64,000 nucleotides of DNA. Source: Proteromonas lacertae. Lineage: Eukaryota; Sar; Bigyra; Opalinata; Proteromonadidae. The position numbers and the translations under genes were made by a program. Under the pieces are notes generated by a model, which did no database searches, was not told the DNA's origin, and saw nothing but the letters and a program-made list of their open reading frames with translations. The stretch lies in NCBI GenBank assembly GCA_002245135.1, contig NGBS01000872.1, positions 434,001 through 498,000 on the forward strand, read 5' to 3'. Position 1 is the first letter of the stretch. Each line of letters starts with the position of its first letter. Shown here one piece after another: positions 11,486 to 23,589 of this stretch.

Positions 11486-11877
11486 TTAGATATCCACTAC
11501 CCAGACATTCTTTTCGAAAAATTGTTGATAATATTGGACATATTCATACTTTTGATAGATTATGTTAAATTTTGTTTGATATAATTTAAAATATTTAAAT
11601 GCAGTTTATAATAATCAATATATAATTCTTTATGATTATATTAAATTACAATCAAAACCATGTGGTATTTGACTTCATTCACATTTTTGATCAACTTTAG
11701 TTATTCTACTTACACTATATCCTATTCTTCTCAGTTTCAAGCAAATGAATGAGCGAATTTAAATATTCACAAATATTCTTCTTTTGATGAATGTTTTGTT
11801 GGAACCAACATAATTCAGAAGATTGTCTTAAACATGGATTTCTTCCTTTTACGCTATAATTATCATTATCTGATTCG

Positions 11878-14800
11878 TCATTCATTCATTCATATTGCTT
11901 TCATAGGTATTTATTCTATGCTTACACTGATTTCTCTTTATTTATTGCAAACGATATTTATATATAAATAAATTATACCATTAAACTACTTAGATACACT
12001 AAAATACAAATTAGTAAAATTATCATTGATAGCTATTCCACAACCACTTTTCTTAAAATCCACCTTGAAGTATTATTAATTGGAGCCCATTCTATTCCTA
12101 CTGTAAAAATACATTTATTATATACAAAATTATATTGATATCCATAGGACATAACCTAATAAACTTGAAAATAAATTGAATTTTCAAACTAAAGCTTGAA
12201 TAAGATTTTCAATTATTTAAAGGAATAGATGTATTTTATTACGAATTGTGTAAAAGAAATGGAGATGATTATGAACATATTAACCATATTCGGTGATAAG
12301 AACTGAAACAACGACGTAATTCCTTATTTTCTACATAATATAGGGTACAATAGATATAATAACAGTTGTTTACCTTTAGCTCCATCTACTTGAAGATAAA
12401 TCAGATAGTATAGATGGTAAAATAATGAAAGAAAGTAAAAATGAGGAGAGTAACAACTAGATGTAACAACTCCATCGATAAAATTGCAAGAAGCCAAAAT
12501 ATTTATAAAAGATAACGCTGATAGCTCAGATAAGGCTATTGTTGTAGCATTAAAAGAAAATGACTAAAAATATTAAAATAAAGAAATTATTCCTATTGTA
12601 GTGGAATGTCATAAGACCAATGTACTTGTTAAAGTGATAATTGAGACTTGTTTATAGAATAGAAAAGAAATAAAAATAGTATTGAGATTATGTGGTGATG
12701 TAGAAGTTTACTCTGTTTTAAACATACAAAGGTTTCTAAAATAGGTGATTTAATAAAGTAAAAGTAATACAAAGTTAAAGAAGTAGCTGTACAATATATG
12801 AAAAGAGTAGTAGAAGGTTATGGAGGTAACTTCACTGTAGGTGTAAGAAATGCTTTAGAAAGCAAATTATCAAAGCATGATTCCAAAACCTGAAGTAAAT
12901 CATTCCAAATTCTTAGCTTGTCTCAATGACTGGTAGTTTTATAGATGTATTAGTAAAGAAGGTAAAATAGTAGAAGAAGGTGCAAATTTAGCTATAGTAG
13001 AAGCTATGCAAACTGAGAAAAAAAGACACATTGATGTTATTATGGATTTCTGATTTGATTTTTAAGACAAAGGTTAAATTATCATTGAGTAACAAATAAA
13101 TATACATCTGTTAGTGTTTTGTATGTTTATAATTAGAAATATTTACAAATATGTTTGATAAAAGTATAAATAGGTACATATAAATATTATGTGTTACACA
13201 TGTGTATTATTTTATTATGCATATAAATCAATTATAAATAATTAAGGAAATAGCTAGATTACGAAAATTTGATTAATATAATTAAATAAATAAGTTTAAT
13301 AATCATCATATACACATAATATATTATTATATTGAGCCCTTACTTCCTATATAGGAGGCAGGTGCTCAAAAAATAAAAATTGAAAAAATGATCAAACTTA
13401 TGTTTGTGTCGATTCTTGTTATTTTTTGAGCACTCTCATTCAATAAGCATAATATATAAATAAAAATTGGAGATCCAAGATGCAGTTATTATGCTCTATA
13501 GTCTGGACCATGAGGTGCTCAAATTTTAAAAATAATGTCATAATGTGTGACTTGAAAGTTAACGAAATACAAAGATAAGTTCAGAAACGCTTAGTTTTAT
13601 GATAATAGTAAGATAAATATGAGTATTGAGGTTGAAACACCTCTAGAAATAGGGTGTCCAAATTTTGAGTGGCCACCCAAAACAAAAGATCCCTATATTT
13701 TGAGCATTCTCATCTAATAGTAAGATATTTAATAAAAAACCTGGAGATCCTGTGTACAGTTATTATGTACAATAGGCTGGGATCAAAAATGCTCAAATCA
13801 TTAAAAGATCGTGAAATTAGACCAAAAAAAAGTTGTGCTATCCCTACCATCTTCTCAGAATCTCTTAATTAAGCAATTATAGTCAAGTAATATAAAATAT
13901 TAGAGTCAAACTCTAACTAGATTAGGCGAGTTCAAATTTTGAACACGCGTCTAAACCCAAACTTCCCCTATACGATATTAGGCCAACGTAACTATTTTTG
14001 AAAACAAGTGTTGATTAGTAATATTGAAGGGCCATAGGTTACGTTTATGATATTAGAATCGAAAAAAGTCTTCTTAACGCTCAACGGCGCATTTAGCTCA
14101 ACGGCGCACAACATCATTAATGTATGATAGAATAAATAAACATGTTTTTGTTTATTTATTAATAATAATTATAATAATATTTCATTTGATGGACAGTTAA
14201 TTATTATCACTCTTATTTATTTATTAAATAAAAAGATAGATAACTTTGATAACGTATTATTATTTATAGATAATAATTTTAACAAATAATTCTTTTAATT
14301 ACTCAATTACATATATTATTTATATTTTGTGTTTATTATTTATTTATTTATGCTGACAATTATTGATTGATAAAAAATATAAGATATAAAAATTATTAGT
14401 AACTAAATACAAGCGAAAATATTGTTCATTTCATTTTTCATTCTATCCCATTCATAAATATTTGTAGCATGTGTTATTTTAACTATAATAATAACAACAT
14501 AAATAATAAATAAATTATTTAATATTCAACAAGAAAAATCTACTTTCTATAATTCTTATTTGTAGTTCTTCCTTTTCGAATGATAGATTTCTGTGTAAAA
14601 TTAGTTTAGTTCTATTATCAACGAATATTATTTTTATGCTTGTCCCATTGCAGCATAGTGTATTAGGAAATAACATCTTGAGCGAACTACTTATAGTATT
14701 TGTAATATTCTTGACATATATGTTGAAACTTTACAATTAATTATATTATACCTTTATATAGTCCGATTTCCTATTTAATAATACATTGAAATAAGTGACA

Positions 14801-16063
14801 ACATAAGAAAAGAAAATAGTATTCTTTTATATTCCTTATTTTGTTAATATACCTGTGATTATATCGATTTCAACTAATGTTACTCTTACTATCTAAATAT
14901 TATTATTTTCTAAATATATTGAGTATAGTAACTACAGAATAAACTACAAAGAGTTATAGAGCCAACCAGACGAAATTGTTTCAAATATTCAAGTATTAAA
15001 TCATATTTTGCTAAATATAACATTGAATCCTGTGATGCACAAACATAACTATATATGATAATACGAATTCGTCTCGATTTAGACATTTTAGGTCATTTTT
15101 ATCATATTTCACTTCATAACTCCATATATTATCAGCCGTTAATTCACAATTTATAACAGAACCTATTAGATAAGTATATAGTGCATATACAATGCGTAGG
15201 CTCAAAAAATAAAAATCAAGATAGTTTGTCAAATCAAAAGCTTGTGTTAAGAAATTTATTTTGCTTTTTTCTCATCCATTATCAGCTTAATAACAAAATA
15301 AACTGGAGATCCTAAGTGCAGTGATAATGCATAACTGATTTATGCACATAAAAGCGAAATGCAAAAATAGAGATTAATTATGTTTTCAATTAGAAATAAG
15401 AAAGCTTCAATTTTTTTAGAATAGATTAGTTATATGTTTTTGACCTAATTAAGTTTAATATCGAAGTTTAGAAACTATCGGACTAGCTAAAAAAAGTAAG
15501 GCTCAAAATTTGAACCTAAGGCTGAAAATACAATTTCTCTAATATAATACACTTTCTTCAATGTTAGGGTACTAAAAATAGAAAAAAGAAAGAATAAGTT
15601 CAAGCCTCACTCAAGCCTACTTTTTAATTTCTTTTTTAAATAAGTTATTGTTAAATTTATTGTAATGGCTGATGATTTTCATCAAATTCGCTATGATGTA
15701 ATAACATCGATTAATTACTGGAAAATTTATAAATTGTCATTCTTTATATATATTTGTAAATAACTCTTTTTATGTAATAATAATATCATATTAATTAATT
15801 GTAAGAATCTTTGTATCATATATTTTTACTTCCTGGCCGAAATTACTTCCTGAACACCAACATGTCTATCATACATTATAAAACTAAAAATATATTTCTA
15901 CATAGCTCATCGCCAATATCATAAATATAATATTAGTTTTTAATGAAAGTCTCCCAACGGCGTACAACAGTAATATGTAATAGGCAAGAGAATAGATTTC
16001 ATGAATAATATATAGCATGAAATAGCAATTTCATAATAATATATTCTTTATATTAAATCATAT
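11878..16063. other. Mirror of the gene-poor stretch
   Basis: Inverted copy of 5202-9384. It carries the mirrored MITE-like elements (about 13416-13527, 13693-13798, 15256-15367), the GCGCCGTTGAGC tandem near 14078-14111 and the biotinyl-domain remnant. No intact gene is seen. Confidence 0.7.
12412..13060 (+). pseudogene. Decayed fragment with biotinyl-carrier-like domain (right copy)
   Basis: Forward-strand twin of the 8202-8850 remnant. Readable pieces in order are KLQEAKIFIKDNADSSDKAI, KEIIPIVVECHK, VVEGYGGNFTVGVRNALESK (in a shifted frame) and EEGANLAIVEAMQTE. Stops and frame changes separate them. The last piece follows the biotinyl/lipoyl fold with the acceptor Lys changed to Gln. It is mirrored base for base with the left copy as far as I compared. 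Confidence 0.5.
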
Positions 16064-19000
16064 TTATTCAATATTACCAAAATCATTTGATAATTCTTTC
16101 TTTTCTTCTTCTGAAATTCCATCTATTATAATTTTCCAAATTGATGAGAATGTTTCTAAAAATGATTTTAATTCTGATTTGTCTACATTTTCTTTAACAG
16201 TTATTGATAATTCATCTAAATAATAAAATACTTCTTTGTTTTCTTTCATTAAATTCATTTTACTTTCATCTAATTCATTTTCTGATATATCTATCTTTGT
16301 TAATGGTTTATATTCTTTCAATTTTTCTATTAATATTTTCAATCCTTTTTCATTCATTCCAACATCTATACAATTTATATACTAATATAAATACTTGAGA
16401 AATTTAATGATGAACGATAGTCAACAAATTTTTCTAAATATTTACATATTATCTCGATTCCTTCATCACCAATTGGATTATTATTAATTACAATATTATC
16501 TGCATCTTTTGTCAATGAATTCATTAATTCATTAAATCCTTTAGAAGTGATTCTGTTATTGGATAAATCAAGTCCCCAATAGTTTATTTGTTTAATGAAT
16601 GAAATATGAGAATCAGTCAAATTCATATCTATTTCATCATAAAAATATAGTAAATATACTTGAAAAATCATATTTTCTACTATCTATTCTTTTCTTTTTA
16701 ATACAATAATCAAAATAATACTCCAATTCTTCATTTGTCCATGATGAACATTTCATTTCTATAAATGGATATTTATCACTTTCTAATGATTTTGGACATA
16801 TTGATTTTAATCCATTCATTCTGATATTGTTTTGTAGTTTCATTTTTTTACACCCTCTAATTGTATCTATTTTGTTTGCTAATAATATCATACTTTCATC
16901 ATCAATTGATATATTTCTTAAATCTATTTCATTATAATCCATTAACAATTGTATAGTGTCTAATAACAATTTAAACCCAACATTACCTATTGGATTATCT
17001 ATTAAAAATTTATTAAATAAATATATATATATATACTATGCATGATCAACTTCTTAACACTTTTATACTCTTTCATACAATTCACTAAATTTATTATTCC
17101 ATCTGAATCTATACTATTTATGATTCATATCAAGTTTGTTAATAACTTCACGAATATTCTTCAAACCATCAACTAAATATTTTGATCCGATTGATGATAA
17201 TCCCATTTCTATTGCATACTATATGAAATTATTATACTTGAACAATCCATTCTTTTATCATAATTATTCTTATCTTGCATTAAACCCAAGTATGGAAATA
17301 GTATTTCCATTCCTTTATCTCCTATTTCATTTCCATTCAACTGGAATGAATTAAGATTTGAGAATAATGATAAATTGTTAATCAGCATGCCTATACTTTT
17401 ATAAGTTAGTTTATTATCTAAATAATAGAAAAATATCAAATAATACTTCTCAAATCTAGATATCTTATTTCTTTTAATTCATTAGATCTTAATGAAATGA
17501 ACGATTTGAAAACATCATCATCAATTTCTAAATCACTCAGATTCAATCCATTTTTATTATCTTTGATGTATTCTATCAATTCTGGAACGTCATTATCAAC
17601 TAGTAATTCTTTACTTCCATTAATATCAAACACTATATCAGAAATTGGAAAATTGGTGAATAAAGTTTTTAATCCTTTAGAATGAACATTGTTTTTTGTT
17701 TTTATATCTATTTTCTCAATATTTGGATATTTATATAATTCTTCTGATAAGTATTTCATTGATTCATCATTTAAATTCATATTTGAAATATTCAACTCAT
17801 TATTTTATTGATTAGCAAATGTAAGCATGGAATTAATAATTTGAATCCTTTTGGACCTATTGGATTATCTATTTCAAAATAATATAGTATAACAAATACA
17901 TGAAAGATTTATATATTTTAAATTCATGAAGAGGTTTGATTTCACAAATGATTCAATGAAATCATATGTGAGATGGCAAAAAGGTAAATACAATTCTTGT
18001 AGTTTTGGTAATTGAGATAAACATGATACAAATAATGATTGGTATTGGATTGGTCCACCTAAAAATATATACAATTATAATAATACAAAATTCAAGTTTT
18101 GTTGGATTGTTTAGTTTCAATACTTTAAACAAATATTTCATCCCTTCTTCACATGAACAAATACATTGTGAATCAATTCGGATTTTTTCTCTATCATTCC
18201 AATCATTTTTCATATCAAATATCATTTTATCTAGAAAACATTCTACATTCTTGTTGTCATTATGACGAATAGAGAACTTCAGTTTATCTGTTATTGATTT
18301 ATCTTCTTTATATATCTTCATCGTCAATAGGATTGATAGAATTCTTTCATTTGGTTTGTTGTTGTATAACTCGATTAATTCATTTCGAATTTCTATTCAA
18401 ATATTATTATAGTATTTATCATATATAATATATACTCTCATATCTATCATTTTTCATATAATATTCAGCTTCACAAGTGGTAAATGGAGATATATCTATT
18501 ATATAGTCATTATTATATAGTATTTCTTTTCTTTCTTTTCTTATCATTAAACTATCTTCTGAATCTTTCAATATCTCATTCATCTTGATCATTTCAGATT
18601 TTAACTCTTTTAAACTCAATCGATCTTCACTTTTTACTTTCAACATTCTGAATATCATCTCTTTTATAATTTCATCACATTTCATATCTAAACTGTATTT
18701 ACATATCAGAATATTATTAATTGTCTTAAGTATATTATCATCTTCATTAAATGGTAATTTCTTAAACATCATTTCATATAATATACATCCGATTGACCAA
18801 ATCACACTTCGATCATTACATTCTAAGCCATTTAACTCTTCTGGACTTTTGAAATACACACCGTACACTCCCATATCATTATCTTTTCTCAACAAATCCA
18901 AGAATAAATCACATAACTTTATATCATCTTCTCCTTCATATATGATGTTTGAACTCTTCAAATTACCAATTACTAAATCACACTCACTCAACATCAATAA

Positions 19001-19400
19001 ACTATCACATATACCACAGATCACACACCTAATATCATCACTTGACAAACATTCATTCTTTATCAAATCTTCTAAATCTCGGTAATAATAGCTTCTTTCA
19101 TATTTCACCATATTACACCCGATTATCTGGATTGGAGATGGATATGTAAATAATGGACAATGATCGAACAATATTGAACTGTTTTCATTAAATTGCAATA
19201 TCGCTTTTTCTTTTATTCCATCTACATTAATTATTTTCACCATTTTAACCTCATTATCATGTTTTACGACTAAATCTACTTCGTTTTTACCCCTTTCGGC
19301 CCTTTTTTTTATCTATAATATATAACAATTAAAATACGTTAGAATGATAGAGTAATATTGATGATAATATATCATCATTGAAAAAATTTAAACTATTCAT
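16064..19400 (-). pseudogene. Pseudokinase-LRR gene, copy C (frameshifted)
   Basis: Inverted counterpart of copy B in the right arm, with the same ten-exon layout. Its exon 1 (19400-19338) is in frame with exon 2, giving a leader MNSLNFFNDDIL..., which shows what copy B lost. The kinase-like exon is identical in protein sequence to copy B. In the fifth exon, C keeps the 30 bp missing from B but has one T fewer in a homopolymer near 17805 than copy D, which breaks the frame of the LRR part. The lesion is in a homopolymer, so an assembly error would restore a full-length gene of about 1,017 residues; otherwise C is a young pseudogene. Everything downstream (LRR exons to 16064) remains open. Confidence 0.7.
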
Positions 19401-19950
19401 CTTCAAACTTGTTTGTAATTTAAAATTATAACGTCTATTTTCAATTTTGAATTTTCTGTTTTTACATAGATGATTTGATACAGAAAGAATTATAGTGATT
19501 TTTACGATATATTTATTTGCATAAATTACATTTAGTCATTTTTATCCATGCTAGTTGGTGGATTAATTTCATAATCACTATCCTTATCTGCTGTTATAGC
19601 AACACCATCAAATCCAGATATATTAACTTGATCAATTAATGGATATGTACTGCTAAATGCTTTTATTTCACATAATTTTCATTTACCTTCTTTTACATCA
19701 CCTTTTTGAAGAATATCACATTCTGTTAATGCTTAACTTTAATGTAATATATTTGTTATATATCATATTATGACACATTCTGTTAATGCTGCATTCTGTT
19801 AATGCTCCACTCTAACACCAATAAATACAAAGTATATAGTTACATTGTGTAAAACAAAGCGAATTTATGGTAATTGAGTCAAAATTAACAAGCCAGCTTG
19901 ACTCAAGTATATAAGTCCTATTTGCAAAATAGATTAAAACAATTTAAAAG
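19401..19950. other. Mirror of the divergent promoter region
   Basis: Inverted copy of 1346-1895 between copy C and the stub of copy A. It carries the same three AGCATTAACAGAATG repeats (19719-19806, reverse complement) and the same short coding fragment (19532-19720). The stub on the + strand keeps a promoter and start codon but no complete kinase exon. Confidence 0.7.
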
Positions 19951-20102
19951 ATGAATTTTGCTTTGAATGATGTATTGTCTTCCTCTGATTTTGAAGTATT
20001 TTAATTGTTATATATTATAGATAAAAAAAAGGGCCGAAAGGGGTAAAAACGAAGTAGATTTAGTCGTAAAACATGATAATGAGGTTAAAATGGTGAAAAT
20101 AA

Positions 20103-22764
20103 TTAATGTAGATGGAATAAAAGAAAAAATAAAAATGGATATTTATCTCTTTCTAATGATTTTGAACAAATTGATTTTAATCCATTCATTCTGATATTAT
20201 TTCCATTAAGATTTATTCTGTCGTAACACTCAATTGTATCTATTTTGTTTGCTAGTAATATCATACTTTCATCATCAATTGAAATATTTCTTAAATCCAT
20301 TACAAGTAGATATCTAACCATGTTTAAATTACTTAATAACAATTTAAATCCAGCATTACCTATTGGATTATCTATTAAACAATTATTAAATATATATATA
20401 TATATATATATACCACGAATAAACAAATTTTCAATTTTGTCATTTTCCTTCACATAATTCATCAAATACTCTATTCCATCTGAATCTATATTATTATCAC
20501 TTATATCAAGATATTCTAGCTTTTCATGAATATTCTTCAAACCATCAACTAAATATTTTAATCCGATTGATGATAATCCCATTTCTATTACACATTAAAT
20601 TATAATAATTAATAATAATATACTTGAACAGTCAACAGTACTACAGTTTTTCAATAAATGTATATATGGAGATAATAATTTCATACTGTCATCTCCTATT
20701 TCATTTCCATTCAACTGGAATGAATTAAGATTTGAGAATAATGATAAATTGTTAATCAGCATGCCTATACTTTTATAAGTTAGTTTATTATCTAAATAAT
20801 AGAAAAATATCAAATAATACTTCTCAAATCTAGATATCTTATTTCTTTTAATTCATTAGATCTTAATGAAATGAACGATTTGAAAACATCATCATCAATT
20901 TCTAAATCATTTAGAAACAACGTTTTACTTCTGTTTATATATTTCATTAATTTTAGAATTCTTTCATCTAGTAATAACTCTTCATATCCATTAATATCAA
21001 ACACTATATCAGAAATTGGAAAATTTGATGATATTTTCTTTAATCCTTTTGAATGTATATTGCTGTTGTATCTAATATCTATTTTCTCAATATTTGGATA
21101 TTTATATAATTCTTCTGATAAGTATTTCATTGATTCATCATTTAAATTCATATTTGAAATATTCAACTCATTATTTTTATTGATTAGCAAATGTAAGCAT
21201 GGAATTAATAATTTGAATCCTTTTGGACCTATTGGATTATCTATTTCAAAATAATATAGTATAACAAATACATGAAAGATTTATATATTTTAAATTCATG
21301 AAGAGGTTTGATTTCACAAATGATTCAATGAAATCATATGTGAGATGGCAAAAAGGTAAATACAATTCTTGTAGTTTTGGTAATTGAGATAAACATGATA
21401 CAAATAATGATTGGTATTGGATTGGTCCACCTAAAAATATATACAATTATAATAATACAAAATTCAAGTTTTGTTGGATTGTTTAGTTTCAATACTTTAA
21501 ACAAATATTTCATCCCTTCTTCACATGAACAAATACATTGTGAATCAATTCGGATTTTTTCTCTATCATTCCAATCATTTTTCATATCAAATATCATTTT
21601 ATCTAGAAAACATTCTACATTCTTGTTGTCATTATGACGAATAGAGAACTTCAGTTTATCTGTTATTGATTTATCTTCTTTATATATCTTCATCATCAAT
21701 AGGATTGATAGAATTCTTTCATTTGGTTTGTTGTTGTATAACTCGATTAATTCATTTCGAATTTCTATTCAAATATTATTATAGTATTTATCATATATAA
21801 TATATACTCTCATATCTATCGTTTTGCATATAATATTCAGCTTCACAAGTGGTAAATGGAGATATATCTATTATATAGTCATTATTATATAGTATTTCTT
21901 TTCTTTCTTTTCTTATCATTAAACTATCTTCTGAATCTTTCAATATCTCATTCATCTTGATCATTTCAGATTTTAACTCTTTTAAACTCAATCGATCTTC
22001 ACTTTTTACTTTCAACATTCTGAATATCATCTCTTTTATAATTTCATCACATTTCATATCTAAACTGTATTTACATATCAGAATATTATTAATTGTCTTA
22101 AGTATATTATCATCTTCATTAAATGGTAATTTCTTAAACATCATTTCATATAATATACATCCGATTGACCAAATCACACTTCGATCATTACATTCTAAGC
22201 CATTTAACTCTTCTGGACTTTTGAAATACACACCGTACACTCCCATATCATTATCTTTTCTCAACAAATCCAAGAATAAATCACATAACTTTATATCATT
22301 TTCTCCTTCATATATGATGTTTGAACTCTTCAAATTACCAATTATTAAATCACAGTCACTCAGCATCAATAAACTATCACATATACCATAGATCACACAC
22401 CTAATATCATCACTTGACAAACATTCATTCTTTATCAAATCTTCTAAATCTCGGTAATAATAGCTTCTTTCATATTTCACCACATTACACCCGATTATCT
22501 GGATTGGAGATGGATATGTAAATAATGGACAATGATCGAACAATATTGAACTGTTTTCATTAAATTGCAATATCACTTTTTCTTTTATTCCATCTACATT
22601 AATTATTTTCACCATTTTAACCTCATTATCATGTTTTATAACTAAATCTACTTCACTTTCACTCTTCTCAATTCTTCTTTTAATCTATTTGATAATAATC
22701 ACATAAATACTTTAGTATCAGAAGGTAACATTGTAGATAATACATCATTCAAAGCAGAATTCAT
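20103..22764 (-). CDS. Pseudokinase-LRR protein, copy D (C-terminally truncated)
   Basis: Most diverged copy. Start at 22764: exon 1 (22764-22711) gives MNSALNDVLSTMLPSDTK, intron 22710-22685, then the kinase-like exon to about 21808 and five LRR exons. The kinase-like part differs from A-C by only a handful of residues and keeps the same dead-kinase signature (GNLK, DLF, SPE, WSIGC). The LRR exons differ more and read as better repeats (LEYLDISDNNIDSDGIEYL; INLNGNNIRMNG). The gene is cut in its eighth exon after DKYPF at about 20131, where the right arm begins. Nine foreign residues then precede a stop at 20103, so the last two LRR exons are missing. Uneven divergence between kinase and LRR parts suggests gene conversion. 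RPL23 lies 180 bp upstream, head to tail. Confidence 0.75.
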
Positions 22765-22944
22765 CTTTTAAATTATTCTATGAAAATATATTCGTTACTT
22801 TTTGTTTTTTATATTTTAACAAGAATATTGTGTGCATAGATGAATTCATCAAATTATTTACTTGTACAATAACTATGATATGTATATTAAACCCAAATAA
22901 TAACAAAAAAAGCCCATTTCATATTTATTATTATTATCATACTC

Positions 22945-23498
22945 TTACACTATTGATCCAGCATTTGATGCAATTCTTGGCCATAAATCTCCACATTCTT
23001 TTGAAATTGGACCAGTAACAGCAGATCCTTTCATCTCTCCTTTTGGATTTACTATAACTCCAGCATTATCTTCAAAATAAATGAAATTTCCTGTTTTTCT
23101 GTGGAATGTTCTTCTTTGTCTTACAACAATAGCTGTTAAAACCTTCTTACGAAGTTCTGGCTTACCTTTCTTTACTGTAGCCATTACCATATCACCAACA
23201 GCTAATTATTAAACACATAAAATGTATACCAGCAGCTGGAAGCTTATTTAAAAGAGCTCCAAATCGTTTTACAGCAATAATGTAGAGATTCTTAGCACCT
23301 GTGTTATCAGCACAGTTAATTACAGCACCTACTGGTAAACCAAGTGTAATTCTAAATTTACTTCCTGAAGCACCACCACGACCTATGAGATAAATAGATA
23401 ATAAGGGAAAAGCAATATAATGGTTGTAAATAAAAACGAAATAAAATGACAATTCAAAAATTAGTAATTGAATAGTTAAATATACCTCTCTTTGACAT
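22945..23498 (-). CDS. RPL23: 60S ribosomal protein L23 (uL14)
   Basis: Component of the large ribosomal subunit at the subunit interface. Three exons: 23498-23486, 23382-23230 and 23201-22945, with introns of 103 and 28 bp, both phase 1. The spliced product is exactly 140 residues, as in human. It starts [13 protein letters not shown] and contains the family hallmarks [64 protein letters not shown] and ends [12 protein letters not shown]. Because this protein is so conserved, it fixes the intron rules used elsewhere in the window: GTATAT-like donors, TAG acceptors, introns as short as 28 bp. The first coding exon is only 13 nt long. Confidence 0.97.
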
Positions 23499-23589
23499 GA
23501 TTTAATCAAAATTAAGAAATGTGAAGAAATGGGTTATTGAAAATTTTCAAACAAGAATTTATTTTTTAAAACTGTTTTATGAATTAGTA

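Larger units (their letters stand above)
9385..11877. other. Single-copy spacer between the inverted arms
   Basis: This 2.5 kb segment is not palindromic and lies between the two arm ends, both marked by GAATGAATGA-type repeats. It contains two unrelated gene remnants in opposite orientation: an Hsp70 C-terminal fragment (+) near the left arm and an ABCA-like transporter fragment (-) near the right arm. Apart from these, 9840-10500 and 11500-11877 show only AT-rich sequence without a convincing gene. Confidence 0.85.
11878..20128 (-). repeat. Right arm of 8.2 kb inverted repeat
   Basis: Inverted partner of 1168-9384. It begins at the TCATTCATTCATTC run at 11878 and ends after the fifth A of the AAAAAA at 20124-20129. 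It contains copy C, the mirror of the MITE-like elements and gene scraps, and a stub of copy A (19951-20128, + strand: exon 1 19951-19995, intron 19996-20020, part of exon 2). At its outer edge that stub abuts the truncated 3' end of copy D in the opposite orientation, so this edge is a rearrangement breakpoint. Confidence 0.95.

Noticed and set aside
1168-20128. Inverted repeat as a fold-back sequencing artefact
   Set aside because: The arms differ by indels, including one of 30 bp, and a unique 2.5 kb spacer separates them. Not fully excluded without read data.
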